A stretch of DNA of 52,162 bases from Halanaerobacter jeridensis (GTDB taxonomy: Bacteria > Bacillota > Halanaerobiia > Halobacteroidales > Halobacteroidaceae), in assembly GCF_016908315.1 (NCBI RefSeq), contig NZ_JAFBDQ010000016.1, positions 1 through 52,162 of the forward strand. Direction: 5' to 3'. How positions within the stretch are numbered: the stretch's first letter is position 1; each line of letters opens with the position of its first letter. The translations under genes and the position numbers were made by a program. The notes under the pieces were generated by a model. It ran no database searches and was not told the origin of the DNA. It was given only the letters and a program-made list of their open reading frames with translations. This document shows positions 7,868 to 16,936 of this stretch, in pieces.

Positions 7868-8650
7868 ATGAAGAATATGATAAAAATTAGTTTAACTATT
7901 CTGATTATAATTTTAGTTACTATGGGAGCTTTTGCTACAGAAGATAATAGTAGAGAAGATTCCGAAAAGTTGCTACAGAAAATTGTTGACTCAGCTGATG
8001 AAATATTATCTTCTAAACCTAATGTAACAAAAGTTACCCAATTATTAGCCGCTTTACCTGAACCTGAGAGCAAAGCTAAAATAGCTGTTTATAATATTGT
8101 TGATAAAACGGGACAAGTTAAAGATATAGGTTCTTCAGTAGTTACTCAAGGGGCTACTGACATGATGATTACTGCTTTGCAGCGTTCGCGGCAGTTTATC
8201 ATTTTAGATAGAGTTAATTTTGTTAACTTAATGAATGAACAAAATTTAAAAACTAAAGGAAGATTACGTCAAGGGGAAGGTCCGCAAATTAGTAGGATGA
8301 CGGGATCAGATTATGTTTTATCAGGGGGGGTTACTGAATATCAAGTAGATAAAGCAACTGGGGGTTTAGGACTTAAAATTGCTGGGGTGGGAGGTTCAAA
8401 TAAGTATGCGACTGCTTCGACAGCTATAGATTTAAGATTAACGGATACTACAACGGGAGAAGTAGTGTGGGCAGTAAGTCTCAAAAAAGAAATAAAGGGT
8501 GAAAAGATAGGTATACAGACCTTTGCTTTTATAGGAAATAATGTTGTTGAATTCGAAACTGGGAAAGGTAAGCAAGAAGTTATCAATTTAGTGGTAAGAA
8601 CTTTATTAGAAGAAGCCGTCTTTAAATTATATCAGAGTGGGGTGTTTTAG
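7868..8650 (+). CDS. csgG: CsgG-family curli secretion pore
   Basis: 260 aa. KIAVYNIVDKTGQVKDIGSS, then MMITALQRSRQFIILDR, NLMNEQ, SDYVLSGGVTEYQ and TTGEVVWAVSLKKEI follow E. coli CsgG closely (VYNIQDETGQFK, MLVTALKDSRWFIPLER, LLNER, ANIMVEGSIIGY, STGEIL). CsgG forms a nonameric outer-membrane channel for curlin export. Unlike E. coli CsgG, the signal ends GAFATEDNS without a lipobox cysteine, so this copy is not a typical lipoprotein. The start is set at the ATG behind GGAAGGAAG; an upstream in-frame ATG lies within csgF and would add a non-signal sequence. The region spanning the transmembrane hairpins (GLGLKIAGVGGSNKYATAST) is conserved. Confidence 0.88.
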   Translation: MKNMIKISLTILIIILVTMGAFATEDNSREDSEKLLQKIVDSADEILSSKPNVTKVTQLLAALPEPESKAKIAVYNIVDKTGQVKDIGSSVVTQGATDMMITALQRSRQFIILDRVNFVNLMNEQNLKTKGRLRQGEGPQISRMTGSDYVLSGGVTEYQVDKATGGLGLKIAGVGGSNKYATASTAIDLRLTDTTTGEVVWAVSLKKEIKGEKIGIQTFAFIGNNVVEFETGKGKQEVINLVVRTLLEEAVFKLYQSGVF

Positions 8651-8665
8651 AGGGGAGGGATAGCA

Positions 8666-9679
8666 GTGAATAAATGGGGATTAGTATTAATTATTTTGTT
8701 GAGTTTAGTATTGAGTGCTTGTAGTGATGATAGTGAGTTATCTAATAATAGCAATCGAGTTTATCTGGAAATTGAACAAAGTAATCAATATGGGGCAACT
8801 ATTAATCCGGGAAACGGTTATTTTGTTTATGATAAAGGAGCTATTGCAAATATTGAGTTAGAAGTAGTTACAGGTTATAACTTTGAGGGATGGCAAGGTA
8901 CAAATGCTTCTGAATTAGCAGCGGTTGAGTCTAATAATGGACAATGGAAATTAAATATGGATGAAGATAAAAATATTAGAGCTGAATTAAAATTGGAGAA
9001 TTTTGCATTAGCTACTACTAGTCCTGTCAATGGAGAAGAGGACATCCCTTATAATTTAAAAAAGATAATATTAACTTTTAATAATAAATTGGGGATTTCA
9101 ACTACTTACCCTCAGATTAATTTCTCTAAGGTAAATGCTTCTGATGATGAAGGAATTGATAATCGTGACTTTGAAATTGAAGATAATCAGTTAATAATTA
9201 ATTTAGGTGGTAATTTCTTAGATAATAGTTATTTAGAATTTGGTGAAGAGTATGAATTAGAAATTACAAATAGAATTTTAGATGAAAAGGGGAGATCCTT
9301 TGCTGTTCCTAACATTAAATTCAAAATAGAAACTGTTGCTCCTGAAGCTCCATTTGTAGGGATAGATCTAATTGATGCAAACAATCAATTAGAAATTTTT
9401 TGGCAGAGAACTAAAGATAATTTAAAAGGCTTGGGCGATAAATATGCTGTTGAATATAGAATTTATAGAAGTATTAATGATAAAGAATTTAGTGATGAAC
9501 CTTATAAGATAATAAGTTTAGCAGAAGGTGATTTTCAATTGGATGATCTTGAAATAATTTTGAGAGAAGATATTAATGAAGATGTGGATTTATTTACTAA
9601 TATATATTACTATAAAGTTCGAGCAGTCAATGAGTATGGCAAAGTTAGCGAATTTAGCAATATAGTAAGTACTGAATAA
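8666..9679 (+). CDS. Surface lipoprotein with InlB-type, Ig-like and FN3-like domains
   Basis: 337 aa from a GTG start behind GAGGGGAGGG. Lipobox LVLSAC puts the lipid-bearing cysteine at residue 19. Residues about 30-105 resemble an InlB B-repeat (GATINPGNGYFVYDKG, GYNFEGWQG, DEDKNIRAEL). Residues 110-220 resemble a Big_5 domain (TTSPVNGEEDIPYNLKKIIL, ITNRILDEKG). Residues 225-337 resemble a fibronectin type III domain (APEAPFVGIDL, EYRIYRS, YYYKVRAVNEYGKVSEFSN). No catalytic motif. It follows csgG by 15 bp, so it is probably in the same transcript and may help anchor or bind curli fibres; that role is inferred from position only. Confidence 0.75.
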   Translation: MNKWGLVLIILLSLVLSACSDDSELSNNSNRVYLEIEQSNQYGATINPGNGYFVYDKGAIANIELEVVTGYNFEGWQGTNASELAAVESNNGQWKLNMDEDKNIRAELKLENFALATTSPVNGEEDIPYNLKKIILTFNNKLGISTTYPQINFSKVNASDDEGIDNRDFEIEDNQLIINLGGNFLDNSYLEFGEEYELEITNRILDEKGRSFAVPNIKFKIETVAPEAPFVGIDLIDANNQLEIFWQRTKDNLKGLGDKYAVEYRIYRSINDKEFSDEPYKIISLAEGDFQLDDLEIILREDINEDVDLFTNIYYYKVRAVNEYGKVSEFSNIVSTE

Positions 9680-9824
9680 ACTTGAACTCCCTCGGATTTT
9701 GTTGTAAATTGTTATTTATTTTCGATAATAAGAAGGGAGTTTGTACTTGCCTGTAGAAATAAAACCCTAAGAATATATTTTTTTATCTTTTTTCATTTTT
9801 TAATCATTAAGGGGGTTAAATTTT

Positions 9825-11717
9825 ATGCTAGGCAATAAAGGAAAGAATACAATTTTAATATTTTTTTTAGTCTTATTATTTTTATTTGTAGTAGGATGTT
9901 CTGAAGAAAATAATGATATATCTAAAAGTGAAATTAGAGTAACGGCTGAAGGTGGTAAAGTCACTTTAGAACCTAACAAAGGTGTTTATAAAATCGGAGA
10001 ACAAGTTACTTTAACAGCAGTGCCTGATAGTAATTATCAATTTAATGGTTGGATAATTAATGGTGATGCTGTTGATAAAGATAGCCCTACTCAAATTACT
10101 ATTCAGAATCCTATAGAAAAGGTAGAGGCTTCTTTTAATTTAAGTGGTGGAGGAGATAGCTCAGATGATTCCGATGATACAGACCCAGTGCAAACTTATA
10201 GTATTAATGCTGCAGTTGCTCAAGCGGACGTAGGTTCTGTGACAATTATTAATGCTGATACAGGTCAGGAAATCACTAATGGTAGTCAAGTGGAAGAAGG
10301 TACAATGATTAAATTAGAGGCTAATTCTGAAGTTGATAATTATCAACTTACTCATTGGCTAGTTAATGGGTCTAAAGTTAGCGGTGATACTAATAATCCT
10401 TATGTTATTGACAATATTAGTGAAAACTTAACTATAGAAGCTTATTTTGATGATAAAGTTGATATTGCAGCAGAGCCAAGAGGTAGTATCATTTCAGGAG
10501 TTACAATCAATATTTATGATGCTGTAGGAAATCAACTTGGAACTTTATATCAAGATAATAATGCCTCTGAAGTAGAAGTAGATGCTGGGCAGGAAATAAT
10601 TTTAACGACTAGTGTTCAATCCTCTGATTATGGTTTGCATGCGTGGTGGATAGATGGTGAAAAAAGATATGAGCAAGAATTGTCAGAATTAGGTGGAGAA
10701 CAAGGAATTAAATTAACTGCTAATCAAGATTTTACGGGAATTAATTTATTAGAAGCAGTTTATAGTGAAGTTGTTTATCAAGGGAATTATGAAGATGACC
10801 AGGGTACTATCTTAGGTGCTATTCGTGAAGGGAAAGAGGATGGAAAGATATTTGGCCCTTTAACTAAGAAAGATTTAGCAGAAGTAACTTATTTAAATGC
10901 TACTGGCTATGATATAAGTGATTTAGATACAGTAGTAGATTATTTAGATAACTTGAAGACCTTAATCTTGAGAAGAACAAATGTTAGTATAGATAATAAT
11001 GATTTAGATACTATTTCTAAGTTGCAGAGCCTAGAAATATTAAATTTAAATAACCCTGATAATAAAATGAATGTAACTAAAATAGATGGTTTTTCTAAAT
11101 TATATAAGTTAACTGAATTAAAGACTTTAAGATTGCGCTATAACAAAGTGAAAAATATTGATTTTGTACAAAATATGAATAATTTAACTGAGTTAGACCT
11201 ATTGGGGAATGATGTGAGAATAGTACAACCACTAGTAACTTTAGAAGATAATTTGGAACGGATAAATATTAAATATAATAAAGGGGTTTATATGACGGAA
11301 GCTGAAACTGAAGCAGTGCCCCGGCCAATAAGTGTCCCGATTGATGAACTAGAAACTTTAAGTGGGATTGCTCGTTCAGAATTTGATTCAGATGAAGAGA
11401 TGAGAGACAAAGTAGAGTTGATTGCTAGTGGTAATAATAGTGATTTACATCGCCTAAATGGGGTTGAGGCTAATATTTATCCTATAGTCACTACTAATAC
11501 TTCTGGGAACGGAAGTGGTAAAATACTTTTATCACCGGGACGTACTGAAGGAAAGTATTATTATCCCCAGTCTAGAGTTACAGTTAATGTTCAGGCAGAT
11601 GCAGATTCTCAATATGTAAGTGGAAGTTTAAAAGTGAATGGAGTAGCCCATTCACCAGGAGATGAAATAAATGTAAAGGGAAATGTAAACGTAGAAGCTC
11701 AATTTTCCCAACAATAA
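9825..11717 (+). CDS. Surface lipoprotein with InlB-type repeats and leucine-rich repeats
   Basis: 630 aa. Lipobox FVVGC with cysteine at residue 25. Two InlB-type B-repeats (about 35-105, GGKVTLEPNKGVYKIGEQ and YQFNGWIING; about 125-210, YQLTHWLVNG) flank an acidic linker (GGGDSSDDSDDTD). A third, divergent unit (about 215-310) includes LHAWWIDGEK. Residues 350-480 form leucine-rich repeats of the internalin type (NLKTLILRRTNV, SLEILNLNNPDN, ELKTLRLRYNKVKNI, NLTELDLLGND). A final B-repeat-like domain closes the protein. This architecture is known from cell-surface adhesins; binding partner unknown. It has its own ribosome site (AAGGGGGTTAAATTTT) and a 145-bp gap from the previous gene, so it may be transcribed separately. 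Confidence 0.78.
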   Translation: MLGNKGKNTILIFFLVLLFLFVVGCSEENNDISKSEIRVTAEGGKVTLEPNKGVYKIGEQVTLTAVPDSNYQFNGWIINGDAVDKDSPTQITIQNPIEKVEASFNLSGGGDSSDDSDDTDPVQTYSINAAVAQADVGSVTIINADTGQEITNGSQVEEGTMIKLEANSEVDNYQLTHWLVNGSKVSGDTNNPYVIDNISENLTIEAYFDDKVDIAAEPRGSIISGVTINIYDAVGNQLGTLYQDNNASEVEVDAGQEIILTTSVQSSDYGLHAWWIDGEKRYEQELSELGGEQGIKLTANQDFTGINLLEAVYSEVVYQGNYEDDQGTILGAIREGKEDGKIFGPLTKKDLAEVTYLNATGYDISDLDTVVDYLDNLKTLILRRTNVSIDNNDLDTISKLQSLEILNLNNPDNKMNVTKIDGFSKLYKLTELKTLRLRYNKVKNIDFVQNMNNLTELDLLGNDVRIVQPLVTLEDNLERINIKYNKGVYMTEAETEAVPRPISVPIDELETLSGIARSEFDSDEEMRDKVELIASGNNSDLHRLNGVEANIYPIVTTNTSGNGSGKILLSPGRTEGKYYYPQSRVTVNVQADADSQYVSGSLKVNGVAHSPGDEINVKGNVNVEAQFSQQ

Positions 11718-11753
11718 AAAGAGTGCTTTTTCAAATTAGGGAGGAATTCTTTT

Positions 11754-12416
11754 ATGAAAAAGTTAATACTGATGATTGTAATTTTAGTTCTGATTTTTTC
11801 AGTTAATGTATCAGCAAAAACGAATCTTGAGTTTTCTATGGGAGCTATAGGAGGAGAAAATATAAGTGATGATTTTATACCTGGAGGACAACTAAAGATA
11901 ATAACTGATAAATATAATTACAAAGAGGTATATGATTTTATCGAGTTTAGTTCTAATTTTGGAAGTGGTGATTCTGATTATAATTTTATTTCTTCAGACT
12001 TAATACTTTATTCTCAAATAAGAGATCTAGATTTAAAAAATAAATATGTAGGAATAGGTGTTAAACAATTATTTTTGGATAATTCTCAGGCTTCTAATTT
12101 TATCTTTGATAGTGATATAACTGCTTATGGGGTTCCACTAGCATTTAAAGCAAAAGAAAATTTTGGTCAATCCAAATTGTTTTTCATTGGAACTATTTTC
12201 AAAGGAGTTTATAATATGACAGTTCCGGGGGAAGATGCTGCAAGTGATTTTAATGGATTTAGTATTGATTTAGGGCTTAAATTAAAAATGAATGATTTGA
12301 ACTTTAAATTAAGCTATAAGCAAGAAGATTATTCATTTGATAGAGATAAAGATGTAATTGGAGCGGAAAATTTTACAGATGATTATAAAGGGCTATTTTT
12401 AGGATTTTATTTTTAA
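11754..12416 (+). CDS. Putative outer-membrane beta-barrel protein
   Basis: 220 aa: signal peptide (ends NVSA), then regularly spaced amphipathic strands (LEFSMGAIGG, DFIEFSSNFGSG, KYVGIGVKQLFL, LFFIGTIFKGVYN, FSIDLGLKLKM, NFKLSYKQED) and the C-terminal GLFLGFYF, whose final aromatic is the usual signal for barrel insertion. No family recognised. It follows the LRR lipoprotein by 36 bp with its own ribosome site (TAGGGAGG) and precedes a strong terminator, so it closes the surface island. Role unknown. Confidence 0.7.
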   Translation: MKKLILMIVILVLIFSVNVSAKTNLEFSMGAIGGENISDDFIPGGQLKIITDKYNYKEVYDFIEFSSNFGSGDSDYNFISSDLILYSQIRDLDLKNKYVGIGVKQLFLDNSQASNFIFDSDITAYGVPLAFKAKENFGQSKLFFIGTIFKGVYNMTVPGEDAASDFNGFSIDLGLKLKMNDLNFKLSYKQEDYSFDRDKDVIGAENFTDDYKGLFLGFYF

Positions 12417-12470
12417 AATATAGGTTGTTGATGACTTAATTAAATAATTTTATTTTGTAATTGAATTCGA

Positions 12471-12517
12471 AATAGCTTATACTTATTAATGAAACAATAA
12501 GTATAAGCTATTTTTTA
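12471..12517 (+). terminator. Rho-independent terminator after the surface island
   Basis: AATAGCTTATACTTATT (12471-12487) and AATAAGTATAAGCTATT (12496-12512) form a perfect 17-bp stem with an 8-nt loop, followed by TTTTTAT. Confidence 0.85.
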
Positions 12518-12551
12518 TGTTTATAATTATATTATTAGGGAGGTAAATTAT

Positions 12552-13058
12552 ATGAACTTTAGCACAAAATTTGTGACTCGAACAGGATTATTATTAGCTT
12601 TGACTATTGGTCTACAGTTATTATCTCGTTCCTTAGGTGGTACACAATTAATCACTGGTTCTTTAGTTAATATGATGTTACTTCTTTCAACAATGATTTT
12701 AGGTTGGCAAGGTGGTGCAGCAGTAGGTTTTTTTACTCCAATTATTGCTGTTTTATTAGGGATTATGGGGGTTCCAGTTTTAGTTCCAGCAATTATAATT
12801 GCTAATTTAGTGTTGGTTATTAGCTATTATTTCATTAATGATTATAATCAGTATTTAGCATTAGGGGTAGGAGCAATTGCTAAATTTTTAGTTCTATCAG
12901 TATCAGTCAAATATTTGCTGCAAGTTCCACCACCTGTAGTAAAAATGATGCAGATACCGCAGCTTTATCATGCTGTGATTGGTGGTTTATTTGCTATAGC
13001 ATTGTTTCGCATTTTAAAGCGAATTGACAGTGATGATAAAATATTTGCAGGTGATTAA
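12552..13058 (+). CDS. ECF transporter S component (substrate-binding membrane protein)
   Basis: 168 aa, almost wholly hydrophobic with about five to six membrane segments. The N-terminus TRTGLLLALTIGLQLLSRSL, the GSLVNMMLLLSTMILGW segment and the GFFTPIIAVLLGI segment are typical of S components of energy-coupling factor transporters, which bind a vitamin or metal and dock on a shared EcfAAT module. No EcfA or EcfT gene is in the window, consistent with a group II system. The substrate cannot be told from sequence or neighbours. The gene stands alone between a terminator and gatC, with GGGAGG as ribosome site. Confidence 0.7.
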   Translation: MNFSTKFVTRTGLLLALTIGLQLLSRSLGGTQLITGSLVNMMLLLSTMILGWQGGAAVGFFTPIIAVLLGIMGVPVLVPAIIIANLVLVISYYFINDYNQYLALGVGAIAKFLVLSVSVKYLLQVPPPVVKMMQIPQLYHAVIGGLFAIALFRILKRIDSDDKIFAGD

Positions 13059-13158
13059 GCCTTGTGATATAATTAGTAATTAGTTAAAATATAGAAGTTT
13101 TGAAGTGTATAGTTATTAATCTTCTGAAATAAAAGCAAAATTAGAGAGGGGGATAATA

Positions 13159-13446
13159 ATGAAGTTAGATCAAGAAACTGTAGAGAGAGTTGCTCATTTA
13201 GCAAGATTAGAGATTGATGAAGAGGAAAAGGAGACATTTACGCATCAATTAAGTGATATTTTAGACCATGCTGAAAAATTAAATGAGTTGGATACTGAAG
13301 ATGTAGAGCCGATGGCTCATGCTACTGATGTAAATAATGTACTGCGGTCTGATGATGTGAAAGAGTCGTTAGACCAAGATGAGGCAGTAGCTAATGCACC
13401 AGATGAAGAAGAAGGTATGTTTAAAGTACCGCAAATAGTAGAATAA
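13159..13446 (+). CDS. gatC: Asp/Glu-tRNA(Asn/Gln) amidotransferase subunit C
   Basis: 95 aa, the normal length. VERVAHLARLEIDEEE and FTHQLSDILDHAEKLNELDT followed by DVEPMAHATDVNNVLRSD are the GatC hallmark segments; the tail PDEEEGMFKVPQIVE is also typical. GatC stabilises the GatA-GatB complex that converts misacylated Glu-tRNA(Gln) or Asp-tRNA(Asn) to the amide form. Ribosome site GAGAGGGGG. Unusually, it is separated from gatA by a 402-bp repeat-rich gap, whereas gatA and gatB are 22 bp apart. Confidence 0.95.
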   Translation: MKLDQETVERVAHLARLEIDEEEKETFTHQLSDILDHAEKLNELDTEDVEPMAHATDVNNVLRSDDVKESLDQDEAVANAPDEEEGMFKVPQIVE

Positions 13447-13848
13447 AAGCAGTAACTAGAAAAAGCAGTAATGAGTGACGAGTAAAAATAAAAGCAGTGA
13501 CGAGAAATATAGTAATGAGTGATGAGAAAAAAGAAGTAACTAGAAAAAGCAGTGATGAGTAAAGAATAACAAGAAAAAACAGTGACGAGTAATGAAAAAA
13601 AGAAGTAACAGGGAAAATACTAATGAGTGAAAATGTAGAGACTTGGCACTGCCAAGTCTGTATAATAACAAATAAGAATAAGTATCAATTGTAGATTATG
13701 AATGATGATATAAGAGTAAAGCAGTAATGAGTAAAAATGGAACTAGATGTGTTTTTTAGTCTTTTGATTGTATGTTTTTAACTCATTACTATTTACTAAA
13801 TACTCTTTACTGTATTACCTTACTGTATTATCTTAAGGGGGGAAAACA
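13447..13848 (+). repeat. Repeat-rich gap between gatC and gatA with inverted arms
   Basis: No gene is visible. From 13447 to about 13640 the DNA is a chain of degenerate purine-rich units related to CAGTGACGAGTAATGAG. Bases 13781-13830 are the inverted counterpart (ACTCATTACTATTTACT, then ACTCTTTACTGTATTA), so transcripts could fold into a long imperfect hairpin. A perfect 9-bp hairpin AGACTTGGC-ACT-GCCAAGTCT lies at 13639-13659. A related block sits at 23629-24013. Confidence 0.7.
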
Positions 13849-15306
13849 ATGGAATTGTATCAATTGCCTGCTCATGAGTTACATGAAAAATTGCTAGCAG
13901 GAGAAGTTAGTGCTGTAGAGATTACAGAAGCAGTGTATGATAGAATTGAAGAAGTTGAAGATAATGTGCAAGCCTATTTGAATTTAATGAAAGAAGAAGC
14001 TATAGAACAAGCAAAAAAAGTTGATCAAAAATTAGCTGATGGAGAAGATATTAATCCATTAGCAGGAATTCCGGTGGCATTAAAAGATAATTTATCAACT
14101 GAGGGAATAGAAACTACTTGTGCTTCTAAAATTTTAGAAGGTTATCAGCCACCTTATAATGCTACAGTAGTAGAAAAATTAGCTGCTGAAGATGTTGTAA
14201 TGACTGGTAAGACTAATATGGATGAATTTGCAATGGGTTCTTCGACTGAGAATTCAGGAATTAAAAATACATATAACCCTTGGGATATCAATAGAGTCCC
14301 TGGTGGTTCTAGTGGTGGTTCTGCTGCTGCAGTAGCAGCTGGAGAGGCAACAATTGCTTTAGGTTCTGATACAGGTGGTTCAATCAGACAACCTGCTGCC
14401 TTTTGTGGAGTAGTAGGAATGAAGCCAACTTACGGTTTAGTATCAAGATATGGATTAGTTGCTTTTGCTTCTTCTTTAGATCAGATTGGACCATTTGCTA
14501 AAGATGTAACAGACTGTGCTTTAGCCTTAAATTATATTGCTGGGCATGATGAGATGGATTCTACTTCTGTCGATCGTGAGATTCCTGATTATACTGCCAA
14601 TTTAGATGGAGATATTTCTGGAATGAAGATTGGAGTGCCAGAAGAGTATTTTGGTGAAGGAATTGACGATGAAGTAAAAGAATCTGTGTGGAATGCAATT
14701 GAACAATTAGAAGAGCTAGGTGCTGAGTATGAAGAGGTTTCACTACCTCATACTGATTATGGTTTATCTGCTTATTATTTAATTGCTCCTGCAGAAGCTA
14801 GTTCAAACTTGGCCCGGTATGATGGAGTAAGATATGGACATCGTAGTAACCAAGCTAATGGACTAATTGAAATGTTTAAGAAGACAAGACAAGAAGGATT
14901 TGGCGATGAAGTTAAGCGGAGAATCATGTTAGGAACTTATGCTTTAAGTTCAGGATATTATGATGCTTATTATAAAAAAGCTCAAAAGGTAAGAACTTTA
15001 ATCAAAGAAGACTTTGATGAAGCCTTTGCTGAATATGATATTTTGATTTCTCCAACTACACCAACGACTGCTTTTGAAATTGGAGATAAATCAAATGACC
15101 CATTACAGATGTATTTATCTGATATTTGTACAATCCCAGTTAATTTAGCGGGATTACCTGCTTTATCAATGCCTTGTGGTGTAGACAGTAATGACTTGCC
15201 AATTGGATTACAAATCATTGGTGATCATTTTGCAGAAGAAAAGATTTTACAAGTTGCTTATGCTTTAGAACAAGCTACTGATTTAGATGCAGAATTAGAA
15301 CTGTAA
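13849..15306 (+). CDS. gatA: Asp/Glu-tRNA(Asn/Gln) amidotransferase subunit A
   Basis: 485 aa, full length for GatA. It carries the amidase-signature catalytic triad: Lys in IPVALKDNL (about residue 77) and two serines in the [16 protein letters not shown] and [15 protein letters not shown] stretches (about 154 and 178). GatA hydrolyses glutamine and passes ammonia to GatB to amidate Glu-tRNA(Gln) or Asp-tRNA(Asn) in the cytoplasm. The start ATG follows AAGGGGGG. It forms a close pair with gatB; the upstream repeat block separates it from gatC, so it may rely on readthrough or its own promoter. Confidence 0.97.
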   Translation: MELYQLPAHELHEKLLAGEVSAVEITEAVYDRIEEVEDNVQAYLNLMKEEAIEQAKKVDQKLADGEDINPLAGIPVALKDNLSTEGIETTCASKILEGYQPPYNATVVEKLAAEDVVMTGKTNMDEFAMGSSTENSGIKNTYNPWDINRVPGGSSGGSAAAVAAGEATIALGSDTGGSIRQPAAFCGVVGMKPTYGLVSRYGLVAFASSLDQIGPFAKDVTDCALALNYIAGHDEMDSTSVDREIPDYTANLDGDISGMKIGVPEEYFGEGIDDEVKESVWNAIEQLEELGAEYEEVSLPHTDYGLSAYYLIAPAEASSNLARYDGVRYGHRSNQANGLIEMFKKTRQEGFGDEVKRRIMLGTYALSSGYYDAYYKKAQKVRTLIKEDFDEAFAEYDILISPTTPTTAFEIGDKSNDPLQMYLSDICTIPVNLAGLPALSMPCGVDSNDLPIGLQIIGDHFAEEKILQVAYALEQATDLDAELEL

Positions 15307-15328
15307 ATTAATTTTGGAGGTGAAAAAG

Positions 15329-16774
15329 ATGCTTGAAGATTATGAAATAACAATTGGGTTGGAAGTGCATGCCCAATTAGCTACAAATACTAAGATTTTT
15401 TGCGGTTGTAAAAACGAATTTGGTGCTGAGCCTAATACTCATACTTGTCCCGTCTGTTTAGGACTGCCGGGAACTTTGCCGGTTTTAAATGAGCAAGCAG
15501 TAGAATACATAATTAAGGCTGGACTTGCTCTAGATTGTGAGATTGCTACGTTTAGTAAATTTGATCGAAAAAATTATTTTTATCCTGATTTACCAAAAGC
15601 TTATCAGATTTCGCAATTTGATTTACCATTTTGCGAAGCTGGTGAGATAGATATTCAAGTTGATGACGAAGATCATGAAATTGGAATTACTAGAATTCAC
15701 TTAGAAGAAGATGCCGGGAAGTTAACCCATGCGGGAGATATTTCTAATGCTGACTCTAGTTTAGTGGACTATAATCGAGTGGGGACACCATTAATTGAAA
15801 TTGTAAGTGAACCGGATATGAAGAGTCCGCAACAAGCTGTAGCTTACTTGAAAAAGTTAAAAAGCATTTTAGAATACATTGGAGTTTCTGATTGCGAAAT
15901 GTCGGAAGGTTCTTTAAGAGCTGATGCTAACTTATCAATTGCTCCTAATGGAAGTGAAGAGTTAGGGACTAAAACAGAGCTGAAGAATATGAATTCATTT
16001 AAGGCAATTGAAAAGGCGTTAACTTATGAAGCTAAACGGCAAGAAAAGTTATTAGATAAAGGCGAAGAAATAGTCCAAGGAACTAGAACTTGGGATGATG
16101 AAGCAGGGAAAACATTAGCATTACGCGAAAAAGAAGAAGCTCATGATTATAGATATTTCCCTGAACCTGATTTGGTACCAGTGATTGTTAAAGATAGCTG
16201 GATTAAAGGAATTAAAAATACTATTCCTGCTTTGCCAGACGAAAGAAAAGAACAGTACGTAGAAGAGTTCGGTATTCCTGAGTATGATGCTGAAGTAATT
16301 ACTGCTGATAGAGAATTAGCTGATTTCTTTGAAGCAGTAGTAGCAAAATTTGATGATGCTAAGGAAGTAAGTAATTGGGTGATGGGAGAATTCTCTCGTT
16401 TATTAAATGAAAATGAAGTTACTCCTGCTAATGTAGAGTTTGCTCCTGCAGATTTAGCAAAGTTATTAGAAATGAAAGAAGAAGATGTGATTTCTAGTAA
16501 GATTGCTAAAAAGGTATTTGAAAAGATGTTTAATACTGGCCAAGACCCTGAAACAATTGTTGAAGAAGAAGGGTTGAAACAGATTAGTGATTCTTCTGAA
16601 TTAGAAGAAATTGTGGAAGGTGTTTTAGAAGATAATCAATCTGCTGTAGAAGACTACAAAGGTGGTAATAAAAACGTAATTGGTTTCTTTGTTGGTCAAA
16701 CTATGCAGGCTACACAAGGTAAAGCTAATCCTCAGAAGGTAAAAGAGTTACTTAGAGAAAAATTAGAAGAATAG
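15329..16774 (+). CDS. gatB: Asp/Glu-tRNA(Asn/Gln) amidotransferase subunit B
   Basis: 481 aa. DYEITIGLEVHAQLATNTKI, the zinc cysteines in IFCGCKNEFG and HTCPVCLGLPGTLPVLNE, the GatB core DFEKxxYFYPDLPKxYQISQ-like segment and the C-terminal YqeY-like helical domain (FVGQTMQATQGKANPQKVKE) identify GatB, the subunit that activates and amidates the tRNA-bound residue. The start is placed at the ATG behind GGAGGTG; a TTG 15 bp upstream overlaps that site and is rejected. It ends the gat genes and converges with citrate synthase across a shared terminator. Confidence 0.96.
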   Translation: MLEDYEITIGLEVHAQLATNTKIFCGCKNEFGAEPNTHTCPVCLGLPGTLPVLNEQAVEYIIKAGLALDCEIATFSKFDRKNYFYPDLPKAYQISQFDLPFCEAGEIDIQVDDEDHEIGITRIHLEEDAGKLTHAGDISNADSSLVDYNRVGTPLIEIVSEPDMKSPQQAVAYLKKLKSILEYIGVSDCEMSEGSLRADANLSIAPNGSEELGTKTELKNMNSFKAIEKALTYEAKRQEKLLDKGEEIVQGTRTWDDEAGKTLALREKEEAHDYRYFPEPDLVPVIVKDSWIKGIKNTIPALPDERKEQYVEEFGIPEYDAEVITADRELADFFEAVVAKFDDAKEVSNWVMGEFSRLLNENEVTPANVEFAPADLAKLLEMKEEDVISSKIAKKVFEKMFNTGQDPETIVEEEGLKQISDSSELEEIVEGVLEDNQSAVEDYKGGNKNVIGFFVGQTMQATQGKANPQKVKELLREKLEE

Positions 16775-16843
16775 AAAAGCAATTGAAAATGGATAATGTA
16801 GAATTGATAATTAAAAATAATAAAAAAATAAAAGTTTGAAAAG

Positions 16844-16877
16844 CAAAACTCCTTCTAGATACCTAGAAGGAGTTTTG
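16844..16877. terminator. Bidirectional terminator between gatB and citrate synthase
   Basis: CAAAACTCCTTCTAG (16844-16858) and CTAGAAGGAGTTTTG (16863-16877) form a perfect 15-bp stem with a 4-nt loop. A-rich and T-rich flanks on both sides suit convergent genes. Confidence 0.8.
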
Positions 16878-16936
16878 TGATTTGATCTTTTGAATTTTAG
16901 GTTTTTAATTGTATATTTTCAATTCTCAATTGCTCT

